From Amia ocellicauda (lineage: Eukaryota; Chordata; Actinopteri; Amiiformes; Amiidae), in assembly GCF_036373705.1 (NCBI RefSeq), contig NC_089863.1, positions 6,299,357-6,363,356 on the forward strand: a DNA stretch of 64,000 nucleotides, read 5' to 3'. The notes beneath the pieces were generated by a model. It had not been told where the DNA came from, searched no databases, and saw nothing but the letters and a program-made list of their open reading frames with translations. The position numbers and the translations under genes are program-made. Below, piece by piece: positions 45,143 through 57,700 of the stretch (positions within the stretch are counted from its first letter, which is position 1; each line of letters opens with the position of its first letter).

Positions 45143-47480
45143 CCCGATGAACGATAGCAATGTAAGTAGATTCTATATTTAAAACGTGTATTATTGCTAT
45201 TATTATTACTATTATTATTATGACAACGGAAACCTAACACACAAACATTGTGTTAAGTATTTGAATACTTTATTTGACACTAGCTACGCCTTAATGTTGT
45301 TCACTGTAATGTGGACCTTTTTGCAGGTGACGTACAACATTACATGGTTTGTAAAATTCACACACATAATTCATAACACACTCCTAGACGTAATTTGTCC
45401 AATTTAAGACATTCTGTGTTTGTTCAAGGACAATACAACTTTGGGATAGAAGTCACCAAAGCACAACACAATCATGTTGTTGTTTTTTTCACTGTATGGT
45501 ACTGTACTGTACTGTACTGTACAGACACGGTATGGACCAAACCGACACCATTCTGGCAGTCGAGCAAGGGGACCGGCACCAAAGACCGAAAGCGCCGGTT
45601 CACAATTGTGATATAGGCTAATCCGTGGGTGCTGCAAGAACTCTGAACTTGCAGTTTATGATGACACACACCCTAACCTATGGGTGTCAGGTGTGTCGTG
45701 GCAGCACACACGACGGCCATTTTAAAACGAAATCCAATCTTCTCTCAAAGTGAAGCATACCAGATTCCAGGGATGCTCTTTGTAATCAGGATGGTGACAC
45801 AGGGCATCTCACAATGGAAGGCACTCAAGTGTCATTGGTGACCTTGTATATATGTGAAACAGATTGTCAGTATCTGAGTGGTGATTAGTATCCTGGCCCA
45901 GTAAACAACAGTGCTTGGCTTGAATCATAAATATATTGTGTGACAGCTCAGACTTATTGAGTTAAAAGGAGCTACATTACTCTCCGGTGGTGGCAAGTAC
46001 TGTGCATTGATAGAGGTTTAAAAGAGACATGGGCAGTACTCTTCACTTAATGCTGATAACGTGCCATTCAGTCGCTTTCCTCCTTTCTTCTTGCACCACA
46101 TGAAAGTGTGCCATTCTCCAAACAGCTCTTCTGTTGCGAATTGCAAAGGGAAGATGAGAGCTGCCTCAGAGAGAAAGCTGCAGGAGAAAAACTAGGACAA
46201 TTTCAGTCTCTTGCGGATTCCAAACAAGACCAATAAGAACAGAGTCTGTAAACTGGGTTGTTGCCTGTAAAAGTGGAACAGCCAGTTACCCTAAATACGC
46301 AGACACTGGAGGTGTTGTGAAAAGTGTCATCTTCCCTCTCTTTTATCTTCTGTAATACCCTCAGTTTTACCACAGGATTGCTGCCGTTTGAACCGGATGT
46401 CAGTGTGGCATTCAGCATGCCTGCACTGGGCTTCATACATTGTGGAGTAAAGGGGTGACCCAGGAAAGACATTGCATTGTGAGGGGCTCTACAGGACCAG
46501 GGTTGGACACAGCAGCATAGCCTGGGTGAGGGGGCAATGTGACACACATGATCCAGTGGGCCTACATCCGCTCCTATTGGAGAATTAGGTCCAAGTGTAC
46601 AAATGCTAACACGTGCAATATTAGCCTTTTGTGCATTTTGACCACAGGTGCCATTTAATCCTGGTCCACCTGTCCAGTAATTCACAGATCCGAAAATCAG
46701 ACCGGGAGAAAGCCACTGAAATTGTTTTCGGGGCGATCGGTGATCCAGTTCAGTCAGCACCATGTCCACAACTGGTGCAAGTCGAACTGCAATGCATTGC
46801 TCTGCCACAAGAGGTCATCGACAGCGCACAGCATCAGCCAGCCATTACCTTATAGGACTCAGGATCTGTGGCAAGTCGGCCCATCTAAAATGCACTCGCT
46901 CCACGTCTACGAAGAACGCAACGTTTTTAAGTGGATTTGGAGGAGCTGCATTGGCCTGATAAGGGTTGTAACTACATTGTCAAAGCCTGCTATTACAGGG
47001 GTCCTGGAGGGGAGGCAGTACAGTACAGTTTCTTGAGGTTTTCCTTCCACCCCGGGCTCTGGACTCCCCAATTAATCTCATTACAGTCCTAATAGAATGA
47101 GTGTAACTCACTCTTGTCAGTGATCTACACAGAGCTGGGACCCCCTGGTGGGCTGGGGATCGGCTGGACTGGGACTGGAGACCCCAGTGCTATAATCATA
47201 ATAATGGTCGCCCTGGATAAGGGCATCTGCCAAGAAATACAAATAATATTAAAAAAAATCATAATAGCAGTAATAGTAGGTCTCCCTGCCTAATCTCTGT
47301 CGGTTTCTGACTCAACCTCTCTAAACCTCTGCTTCCCCTCTCTCTCTCTCTCTCTCTGCCTCATAATGACTGAACTGATTGGAGTCATTATTAGGATAAG
47401 TCAGAGCACCCTGCTTACCACAGACCTTTAACCTCCTCTCTCTTGTAAGTAGCCAAATAACATGGTTTGAATACAATTCC
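45143..47480. other. Intergenic DNA between ap1s1 promoter and serpine1 3' UTR
   Basis: No exon was recognised. Contains a short (GTACT)n repeat at about 45,500-45,523, an open minus-strand frame (46,203-46,808) without any known domain, and CCAGGACC-type repeat fragments near 46,990-47,190. Confidence 0.5.
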
Positions 47481-47483
47481 CTC

Positions 47484-47489
47484 TTTATT
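47484..47489 (-). terminator. serpine1: Candidate serpine1 distal polyadenylation signal
   Basis: Minus-strand AATAAA lies about 1.77 kb past the stop codon, similar to the long 3' UTR form of mammalian SERPINE1. No obvious GU-rich element follows. Confidence 0.25.
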
Positions 47490-49262
47490 GAGTGTGTGGG
47501 TGGCTGGCTGGCTGTGAATAAAAAGCATAAAGATTTTTTCCTGTACTTTTGTCTAAGTAAAGATTGCTATTTAGCAGACCTCTCTCTCTCTCTCTGCGGT
47601 GACTGGGGTTATTTTCCTGCGAGTGATTCATTTTTTGGTTTTGTTTTTCCATTTTGTTTCTCAATTATTTAATAAGGAAAAAAAAGTCTCTCCCTTGGCA
47701 TACACAAAAACACATATATCCAGAGATTGTGGGGTTTCAAGTTGAATTTTTAATAAATATATAAATAAGTGAAAAATATACACATTTAGATGGGACAACA
47801 GCAACACTAATATATTTGTCTTTTTTTTGGGTGGGGGGGTGGACAATGAATCATAAAACATAACTCACAAACATAAATGCTCTCTCACACACAATATCTA
47901 TTCTCAGCCTCCTTCCAGTTTAAATGGGCCGCTCCTAGATGCTGATTGGTTTAATTACCCGCTTCAAATGAATTGAACTCCATGATCTCAGTAAAGTGGG
48001 TGCGTTAAGTAACTGAGCGGCTTTGACGGAGCATGGAAACGGCTGACCGCTCTGCTACACTTGAGGGTCGAGCCACTGTGGAATTGGAGACGGATACTTC
48101 TTTGTTTTTGGGGTTTTGCAGAAGTTGTAGCCGATTAAATGTGGCCAAGATGAGGATCAAATTGGTATTGAATGCCTCCCATCAGGAATGTGAATCACAG
48201 GCCCTCCATCTTGAGAATGTTTTTTTCCCATCAGCCCTTGCTCACAGGGTCAGCCATGTTAAAGTGTACTATACCGGCAATGAGCACAGTGCTGCTGGGA
48301 AAAAACAAACCGCCCGTCTCGGTCCACTTATTCTGATCGCTGGTGGGAAGCGATTACTGAGCCACTCAGGTACTTAACACACCCAGTGTCTAAGCAATGA
48401 AGATTTGAAAGAAAAACAACATTAATACAGTATTTTGAAACTCGCCCACGTGTTTCTCTGCCGTAGTGTTGGTAGTAGTGCACAGCATCCCCATTTTGAA
48501 GCAGTTATATCCATTACAAGGGGGAAAAAGGGATTAGGTTTCGAACTGATTTCGCAGGTTTCAACTGATATACGCATTGCAGTGCAGTTTTTCCCTTCCG
48601 AAGTACTTCCAAACCACGTATGTATTATAGCAGAACTTTTGGGATGATAATCAACAAACAAAGTTTGTGTTGACAGCAGGGTCTTTCTGATCAACGTGGA
48701 AAATATCCAGTTCTGCATTGTACTTCTTTAACCATACGAAAATCAATGTGCAAGAATTACAACAATAAGTTAACTCACAAACAGATACAACAAACAATCC
48801 GTAAAGAACAGCATCTCTAGGTACGAAAATATACTTCAATAAATCTATATATATTTGAATATATTTGAGCAGTAAATGTCCTTCCTTCTCAATTGGAACT
48901 TTGTTTTAAAAGCTTGGCACCAGGCAATGAAGCTCCTCCATTCAGATGAACGAATTATGTTAAGGGAAGGAAATTAACTCTCTCAACCGCACCATTTAGT
49001 TATAGTGCGAAATGAAATGAGAATTCAGCATCTGATCAATGCCATTTTGACTTAATGGGAAGATGCCAAGCTTTTATAACAAGTTGTCTGTCTAGATACA
49101 AGGAATTATGGGCTTTTTTTTTTTGTTTTTTTTTTGATTGGTGGTTATTGATTGGTTGGTTGACCCATTGGAATGTCCGCTTCTCTCCTCTCCCAGTGCA
49201 GTCTAGTAGTAGTCTGTAGCCAGTGTCTCGCTATGCCATTTCGAGGGTCAGGGGGTAAAAGG
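47485..49262 (-). other. serpine1: Probable serpine1 3' UTR
   Basis: No other gene intervenes. On the minus strand it contains AU-rich clusters such as TTATTTATATATTTATTAAA (about 47,747-47,768) and further ATTTA motifs near 48,840. Mammalian SERPINE1 mRNA is unstable through a similar AU-rich distal 3' UTR. The extent is inferred. Confidence 0.4.
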
Positions 49263-52200
49263 TCAGTGCTCCTCTGGAGCCATCACTTGACCCATAAACA
49301 GAACAGCACCTGGGAAAGAAAAACAAACATGGTTATTTATTTACATTTAAACATACTGATGATCTTGAACCACGCATTACCAGTCAACAAATGCTGAGAA
49401 TGCCTTACACGTAAGAGAGGGAAGAGACAGATGGAGAGAAAGATGAGATGATGGGGGGGAAAAACTGGAGGGGAGAGGGAAAAGGAGAGAAGATGGACAG
49501 AGAGGAAGAGCAGGAATATAGAGAGGAGAGGAAATAAGATGGGTGGGACCAGGAATATAGCAGGTGTAGCAAATGAAGGCTGAAATGAGAAGAAAGAATG
49601 ATGGGGAGAGAGAGGGAAGGAGGCAGAGTGAGAAGATATGTAGAGTGTGTGAGAGAGAGAGAGAGGAAACAGAGGGAAGAGTGAGAGAGGAGATAGAGAG
49701 GGAAGAGGCCGAGAGACGGGGAGCTGTGACTGACCTGTGGGTTTGTGCTGAACCACAAACAGGAAGGGCCGGTCCATGGTCAACTCCTCAATGGCCATGC
49801 GGGAGTAGATGATAGCAGCTGGAGAGGAGAGGGGACAGAGGTCAGTGGTCAGGGGTGAGATATGGTGAAACACACAGCCTACAGCAGTAATAGCTAAACA
49901 TATCCTTCAGCTGTGGTTTAATGATTATTGTAATAGCTTGGAACCCCCCCCCCCCCTCCAACTAATGTTTCTCTACATTAACAATGTCTTCTTAATCATT
50001 AACCTCAGTGTAAATATACTGTGCATGTCACAACTGCATACTGTCAGCAAGCGTCAATGGGTGAGTGTCAGTGTGAGAGTGTAGGAGGGTCATCGTCAGT
50101 GTGTTCAGTCAGTGGTCAGGGTCAGAGTGTTCAGTCAGGTAAAGAGGGTAATAGGTACCAGTGGCAGCAGACCCCGTTGTCCCTTCCTCGTCCACTTCGA
50201 TCTTCACTCTCTGCAGGACCTTGGACACAGATAGCATCTCGTCTGCTGCAGACAGACACAGACAGAGACATACATGAGCAAAGACCTCAGACCTCAAAGA
50301 CGGTGAGCCCGGCACCGATTCCCATGGCCAACCCAATTCCGTTTACTTATGAAGGCATAGGGGCCAGTTGTATTAAACTTAAGGGAGAGCAGGAAACCTG
50401 GGAACTCAAGCACAGCACTGGGTTTTTACCCGCTCCTGCACAACTATACGTTTGTGCTCATTTGTACTAGCATGTACCCCAATTTCATTTTGCAGGGATT
50501 GTAATTTCTACAGTTTGCAAGATTTTGAAAATGATTCTTGTGAAAATGAAAGCAGCTCCTAGGAAATACAGGTGAAAGTGGTACTAGAGGTCAACTGGGG
50601 AAGTGCCGGGCGCTATTGTATGCAACGCCCAGGTTGGATCAGATTGTACAGCTGGGGGAAGTGTGCGTCTTGGCAACTTACCGGAGATGCGAGAGAAGTC
50701 TGCCTTCCACTGGTTGAAGATCTCACCCAAGCCCAAGCGGGTCAGGGCCTCATTTAGGTCTGATTCAGAGTCAATGGTGAACCTGTGGACCACAAGCCAC
50801 ACAGCCCAGTGAGCAACGTGGAAGTTTTATGCAGCACAGACGCACACAGTCAAAAACCCACTGAAGAAGCACACGCACACATCCATACACACACACACAC
50901 ACACACACATTCCCAGACACTTGGCTGTTAGAACGACTCACTCACGCCAATTTTCTGCTTTACTTTCTAGTTCCCTTCCTCCCTCCCCACTCTCTCTCAC
51001 CTTGGCAGAACCAGCTGTCTGCTCGTCTTCCGCAGCCCAGCCCTCCACTCGCGCAGGCTCCGCCCATCCAGACCCTGTGTCAGGGCTGAGAGGGGTGTGT
51101 CCCGGTCAAAAGGTGACACCAGGAGCATGCTCATTGTGTCTCCTTCATAGGGCAGCTCAATGACATCATACCCCACTCCGTCGGCAGTCATGAATTCCCC
51201 TGTGGAGGGAGGGAGAGTTAGTCAGTTACAGCACAGGTTAACAGTAAATAAGTTACATAAATGTATCCCCTTCCCTTTACACTTCTGGTTTGGGTTCAAC
51301 TGTCTAAGCACACTCACCGTAATTGAAGCGGTCGGTCAGCTGCATCATGGGAACGGACACCGTGCTCCCATTGGCACAGTGGAAGACCCGCTCGTGGGTC
51401 ATCTTGGGGTCAAAGGGCACCCTCCAGCGCCCCTGGAAGTGAATGGCGTTGAGGAGGACTAGGCGAGTCTCATCGGTGACCGAGCCCAGTGCCAGGAAGT
51501 CAGAGATGGAACCTGAATGAGAGAGAGGAAGGGAGGAGTGTTAGCACATCAGAGTGCTGTCATTTCATAGCTGTAAATATCAATGCCATTTGAGGACATT
51601 ATTTTTGCAACCCCCTGGCGTCTACACATCAGCGTGCTATTGACAGCATGTCGCTCACCCTCGGTCTGGTCGGCCACCCAGGCGTTGATGACCCTCAGGG
51701 CGGTCTCAGGGTCGCTGTAGTCCAGCTGGTGCACGCCGCTCAGGAAGCTCTTGTTCAGTCCTCTCTTGAACGCCTTCTCCATGCGCAGTCTCCTGTCCAC
51801 CATCGTCCCACTCACCATTGTCAGTGCATCCTCAGCTGACAGCTGCTTCTGCAGGAGACGTTGCTGCCGAGGTACCCCCCGCTCTGAGAGGGAGAGAGAG
51901 AGAGAGGGAGTTGGTCAGTGGGTCAGATCTTTTAGTGAGAGACTAAATCAGGCAGTGAGTCAGTCTAACATGTTGTATTCAGTAAACAAGTGTGCCAGTC
52001 AGTTTTTCAGTGTGATACTGTGGCAGGCTGATAGCATGCCAGTCTTACAGTGTGCTGTTTCGGTGTGCTTTTCGTTCTTTAATCTTGAATTCATTCAGCC
52101 AGTCATTCTGTGTACCAGTCTCCATCATTTGCATTGTCAAGGTGTTAAATAGAAAGACAGTTTGTCTGTCAGTGTCCTAGAGTGCCATTCAATTAAGTTG

Positions 52201-52625
52201 TTACAGGTGAGTTTGTGTTGTGGGTGTGCCCATGTTATCGGTGAGTTATCAGTCAATCAGGGTATATTTAATTCAGCGGTTCAGCCAGTTTGGCAGGCAG
52301 CCTGTCAAGTGTGCCGTTCAAAGTGTGCTACACGGTGTGCCAGTCACTGTGCGATTCAGAAGTGTGTCAGTACCAGTCTGCCCTCACCTTGCAGGGAGTA
52401 GCCCATCTGTGCGTTCAGCTGTTTGAGGGTGCTGCCGGCCGCACCAAGCTGCACCATGCCCATCACCACCGCCACGCCGTAGGGGGAGAATACCAGGTTG
52501 CCCTCCTCTGGGGCCGAGCGCGCCACCTCCCGGAAGACACGCAGCCCGAAATCCACCTGCCGCTCCTGCACCGACCCTGCTAAGGCTGCCCCAGCCAGGC
52601 AAATCAGAAGCACTGCTGCATGCAT
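49263..52625 (-). CDS. serpine1: Plasminogen activator inhibitor-1 (serpin E1), 390 aa from the exon 2 ATG
   Basis: This secreted serine-protease inhibitor targets tissue- and urokinase-type plasminogen activators and so limits fibrinolysis. The coding exons, in gene order, are 52,388-52,625, 51,659-51,883, 51,318-51,512, 51,001-51,199, 50,682-50,782, 50,159-50,242, 49,735-49,818 and 49,263-49,309. They total 1,173 nt, all GT-AG with matching phases. The signal peptide is MHAAVLLICLAGAALA. Serpin landmarks are NLVFSPYGVAVVMGMVQLGA, LVLLNAIHFQGRWRVPFDP, DVIELPYEGDTMSML, the hinge VDEEGTTGSAATA, and the C-terminal [20 protein letters not shown]. The reactive-centre bond is IIYSR-MAIEE (Arg354-Met355), the same Arg-Met P1-P1' pair as human PAI-1, supporting the E1 assignment. 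Human PAI-1 has 402 aa. The weakest splice site is the donor G|GTACCT at 50,158. Confidence 0.96.
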
Positions 52626-52717
52626 CCTGGAACACAAAGACCCCATGCCGGTTAACATCACAAAAAGCCTTTGAAATGATTCCCACTGTACAGCACAGCA
52701 GCGTAGGAGTGCTGTAG

Positions 52718-52757
52718 TGGACTGGACTGGACTGGACTGGATTGGACTGGACTGGAC
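52718..52757. repeat. (GGACT)n pentanucleotide repeat in serpine1 intron 1
   Basis: About eight units with one GGATT variant. Confidence 0.9.
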
Positions 52758-53479
52758 ATCTTTGCTCTGCTGCACTGCATGGAAGCTATAGTCTTCTGGA
52801 CCAATTTAAAATAACTATTCAAACCATTTCAGTTCCCCCTAAAAAGCAAGTGAGTACACACCTTGTTGTCAATTTACTAGAAGTACCAGTTCACAAGACT
52901 CTTAGTCCTCTGCATCAAAACGCAATTTGATACGTCCTCCTCTTTACAAACCGAGGCGCCCAGGTTGAAATGAACACCCCGGTCTCGTCTGTGCCTCTTG
53001 AACGAGTTACAGTGCAGCATGGCCCTGCCCAACACCTTTATCGCTCAACTCTGAAGTCTACCTTGATGTTGTTGTTTTTTATGGCACAATAACGGCGTCT
53101 GCATGGACACGTTACAGGCCGTGCCTCGGACATTGATTACGGGGCTTCACAAAGCAGAGAACATGCCCGAGAACTGTGAACAGTTCCTTCACAGACACGG
53201 TAGTGGCACCAGCACAAGAAAGCATGTGAAGTTCAATGAAAAAATTATACTTTAATATAATACCATGCAAAATCATGGAATTTGACTTTCTACCGAGTAG
53301 CATTTCAAACCAAGACATTATAAATGTGCAGAGTGAGTTTTTAGTCCTCCAGGCTCCTTCCCGAACTCTTAGTCACACTGTTATCAGCGCTGACTGCGTC
53401 ACTCCTGTAACCACTAAATTACAGGGGCATGGACTCCTGTCTGAAAAATGCTATTCAAAACTGTGTACCTAAGGGCAAG

Positions 53480-53840
53480 GCAGGGCAGTGCAGTGTCGTA
53501 TAATTCAGCTCCTTACAGCACAGTATAGCACAGTGCAGGCAAGAACAGCATGGTATATAGTACGGCAATGTGCAGTTTAGTATACTACCAATCACTTCAC
53601 CATAGTGTGGTAAAGTATAGTAAATTATACACTCCGATTCAATACAGACCAGTGTAGCACACTTCTGTCTTGCAATAGGATCACACAACACACCTGTATG
53701 GATTCAGCCCAGTAGTCAGATAATAAACACCTAAGTAGAACAGTTTACCATACAGCTGCACAGTACAGGCCAATATGGTAGAGAACAGCATAGCCCAATA
53801 CAGTGTAGTAAAGGGACAGTTTTCAGAGCACTCCGGTAAA
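53480..53840. repeat. Degenerate CAGTATAG-type low-complexity sequence
   Basis: Loose repetition of ACAGTATAGCACAGT-like phrases over about 350 bp of serpine1 intron 1. Similar sequence recurs near 55,260-55,390 and 56,830-56,970. Confidence 0.5.
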
Positions 53841-54431
53841 GCGTCGGTCAATGAACTACACCAACAAGACTGCCCCCCCTTCATTCTAAATAACTCCAGC
53901 TAACTATTTGTGAGCTTCCTCTGCAGTTGGATTAAGAAGCCACCGCAAATGGGCACAACGTGTTAAAACAGAGGTGGATTAAACCAAAGGCAACCATGTA
54001 GTCCAATGACATACAGCAAAAGGACAAAACAGGAACTCTACAATTACTTTAACAATAAGGTAATTACAGTTACAGTTTGATGGACTACAATACTAAAACT
54101 ACACAGCCCCTACTGTACTATATTGCATTAGGCCCTCTAGTACTACTACTAAGTTCTATGCCTACAAACATTAAGACTACTACTCCTGCTCTTTAAGGTG
54201 ATGTATTGCACTTCTGTAGTTGAAGTCACACCTACAGGTTTACACAATTAATTCTATATGACTGGTGAAGTCTCTTGGTATATTAACCAACTCAAAAACA
54301 AATAAATCATTAATTATGGTTTATAATTCCCTGGTTTGCAAATCTCAGTAGCCCTGCTTTAAAACACAGACGCACAGCTATACATTCAATCTGTATAAAA
54401 GCATCTCCTGTTCAGAAGGGCTTCTCCTTAC

Positions 54432-54620
54432 CTGATCTTTTGCCAAAACATTTTCTCAAGAAACTTTTCTTCTTTGTTTATTTATTTCTCAGAGTACAGC
54501 TGTGCCGCTCTAGCTCCAGATGTGTGCAGCTGGCTTGCGAGTTCCGTCCCGTCCTGTGTGTCTGAACCTCGTTCTGATCTCAGACCTCAGACCTCCTCTC
54601 TGTTGCTCTCAGACTATTGA
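54432..54620 (-). other. serpine1: serpine1 exon 1 (5' UTR, with an in-frame upstream ATG)
   Basis: Predicted from the TATA box about 30 bp upstream to the donor AAAGATCAG|GTAAGG at 54,432. It joins exon 2 at 52,626, where TTCCAG is followed by G-ATG. An ATG at 54,449-54,451 (GAGAAAATGT, A at -3) continues in frame through the junction as MFWQKIR and then the exon 2 Met. In mammals exon 1 is noncoding. Confidence 0.75.
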
Positions 54621-54647
54621 CAGTGTTTCTGTGTAGTCTGTGTTGCC

Positions 54648-54657
54648 TATATATAGA
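54648..54657 (-). promoter_or_regulatory. serpine1: TATA box of serpine1
   Basis: The minus strand reads CTATATATAG about 30 bp upstream of the predicted start. Mammalian SERPINE1 also has a TATA-driven promoter. A CAGACA SMAD-like motif lies about 125 bp further upstream (54,777-54,782). Confidence 0.75.
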
Positions 54658-54782
54658 GTAAACTCCCCCCCCCCAACTCCAATCACCACCACCCTTCACA
54701 CACAGTCCCCCCCTCCCCCTTCCTCACTCACACACATAGTGGCGGAAGTTATTAGTTAGCATGAAGTCATCTTGGCTGTCTG

Positions 54783-57700
54783 CACATTAGCCCCCCTGTC
54801 AGCCAACCCCTCCTCTCCCCCAGACTGGGGTTTACTGTACAGGAATTCCAAGCACGCAGTTTCTTCAAGGCAACCCATGTGCAGTCACTGTTTACAGGAT
54901 AACACAACTTCACAGACCAGCACAAAGTTTACATCTCTCGCTCACTCTCTCTCCAGTTCTCATTCCTTCCCTCTCCCCTCCTCCCCTCCACCACCCCACC
55001 ACAACCACAGCCTAAAATGCAAGTTCACTCTTCACATTCAAACAAGCCAGAAGACAGAGCACACACAGTACCGCACGCACAGCAGATCGTACTTGCATGT
55101 CATTCTCATCGAACAACTCTTGGTTTTAGGGCTTTTGGTTTTCACAGCCATAGGACATCCGTGCCCCCCACTTTAATAACAAAGTGTGTTCTTCTAACTG
55201 ACCCCCCCTCCTCTCTCAATTCGTTATTCTCCATTCCAGTGCATCCCAGAGGTACTGTATCTACAGAATTTAGTTCAGGACTCTGAACCAGGCCATACTA
55301 TATTATCCATTGTACTGTATTGTAGGTTACCAGGCTAAACTGTACTATACCAAAAGATACAATACTAAATTATACTGTACACTGTTTTACTCAACACCAC
55401 ACACAAAGACAGGATTATGCTGCCGCACTAGATGCTTCAGTTTTGGAGAATAAGAGATTGGAAAAAGTACTAAAATGATTACCTATAAAGGCTTTATTCT
55501 TAAGATACTAAACTATACTTTAAAATATACTCTAGTATTCGGCCTGAAACCACGATTATGGAAACCACGAAATGACCACAACACCTTATTGTGTTGGTCA
55601 ACTCGCACAATAAAACATCATCCATGCTGCCTGTTCAGAAGTGACCAGGGCTGGTCAGCCTGCCCCTCTGCACAGCCAAGGATGTCTATAGGAGACACTG
55701 CCACAAGAGGGAGCCTTGTCTCTGTACCGTAGGACACGCAGAGTCCGGAGTGCAAAGCCCAGTGAGTACCTGTTTCCCCTTAATGATAAACATTGCGATC
55801 AAGACCCTGATGGCCGGGCTCCACTGTCCCAGGTGAAGCGGTGATTCAAAACAAATGGATGGATTGAGATTAACATGATAAACATTAAGATCATAACTAG
55901 GAGTCAATTTGTCGTTAGGATGAGAAACTATCTAGATCTTTACACTACAAGAGCTTTGGCTGTCTTCCTCACGATTCACATTATAATTCTCCTCAGGCTC
56001 ATTAACGGTCTGTTGGCCATTCAGGGAGTATGGAGGGTGGTGGGGGGGGGGGGGGGGGGGTGTTAAGGGGTTTAAGCAGGAATACACAAAATGGGGTTAA
56101 ATCAGGTAAAATCAGATGCCTCCTGATCTACATTCCGGTCTCCCATTCTTAACCGATTAGAATTTACTGGAAGAGAATGAAGTCACCAGGAATTGCAGCG
56201 CCTGGGTTGGCGCATTATTATGATCAATCAGTTGGGAGGAGGAAGCAGACCAGCCAGCAATGGACGGCATGGCACGGATGGGCCCAATGAGACATGGGGG
56301 TGTGGGGGTACACAGCCTATGAATGAGCGGAACACAGGGCCCCTGGCTGAGGATGCAAATTTTGAACAGTTACACAACAAATCACAGGCCGGGACAAGAG
56401 AGGAGGAATGCACGCGCTCCCTCTGCCCTAACCTCGTCCTGTTGCCGTGGCAGCGCTAAAAAAGGTGGATGTGCCAGGGCGTGGAAGCCTGCAGTGGGGT
56501 GTGTGGTTCCTTTTGATGTTAAACACAATTAAAAGTTTTTGAGCTTATGTAAGACAGTCACCCCCCCAACCCAAACACACACCCCTACACAAACAATCTG
56601 CGTTTCCACATGAAGCAGCCGGTGTGGGGCTAAGGGCGTCCCTGCCCACAGTTCCACAGAATTGTCACGGAGCGCTCCGGGACGGTAGCGCATACCCAGA
56701 CAGCTGTTCATCTAAAAGTAGTTGACAGGGTGCAGGAGCGTGCAGCGCAGGGCCAGTCTCAGCCTGAGAGATGAGCCAAATGTGTTTCGACAGACAGTCA
56801 GAGGAATACTGTGCCATACCTCCACATGGTGCAGTGCTGTTCAGTACATGCAAGTATAGTATGACACAGTAGTGTTTTACTGTAGTGTAGTACTGTGTAG
56901 CACAGTACAGAGTAAGTATTACAGTATACATACAAAATAGTATTACAATGACAGTACAGTGCTCTGTGGTTTTCAGTGTGGCTGGATTAGCCTGTAAAGG
57001 ACAGAAAAAAAACAAAGGAAAAAGGGAGAGGGAGAGAGAAAGGTTAGACAGAGGGATTTGAAATTATAAATCTGACTTGTTACAGTGCGTGTTGTATTGG
57101 ACCCTACAGGAGGTTCAGAACAGGAGCAACTCCCCCAAGGAACCCCCCCACTCCCCTCCCCTACATAATTTCCTCTATCCTCTCTCTCTCTCCCCAATTC
57201 TCTTTCTAGGGTCTGCTCTCCCCCCCCTCTGGGTCCCTGCATTCCTCATTAGTAAAAGTCATGAGTAGTCAGCGTGCCAGAGACCACAGCATTCCCCCGT
57301 ATGACTGAGCAACAGAGCAGCGTGAATCTGGAAAATACATTAACACACACGTGCAAATGTACGCACACACACTACTGCCCTCAAAGAGCCACAGGTTGTC
57401 TCCTGCTTTTCATTCCACCTGCATGTTTCAAGTTGTAATTGAATCCATTATCACTGTAATTGGGTCTAATTGGTCGACTTTCAAGTCTGACGCAATTTGC
57501 ACAGGCTGACAGTGTTTGAAAGAGAGAGACAGATAAATAATTGCTTTTAAACAGACCTTAACCGAGACAAAAGGTACAGAACAAAGTCGTTATATATTTT
57601 ATTCACTCTCACTCACACGTGCAGTCAAAAGTATTCAAACAATGTTATTTAGATGGAATAGAAAGAAGGATGGGGGGGTGTACACTTTTGTACAGACTGA

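Noticed and set aside
46203..46808. 201-codon minus-strand open frame
   Set aside because: No domain, signal or similarity is recognised, no splice sites fit, and the sequence carries CCAGGAC-type repeat phrases; a chance frame is likelier.
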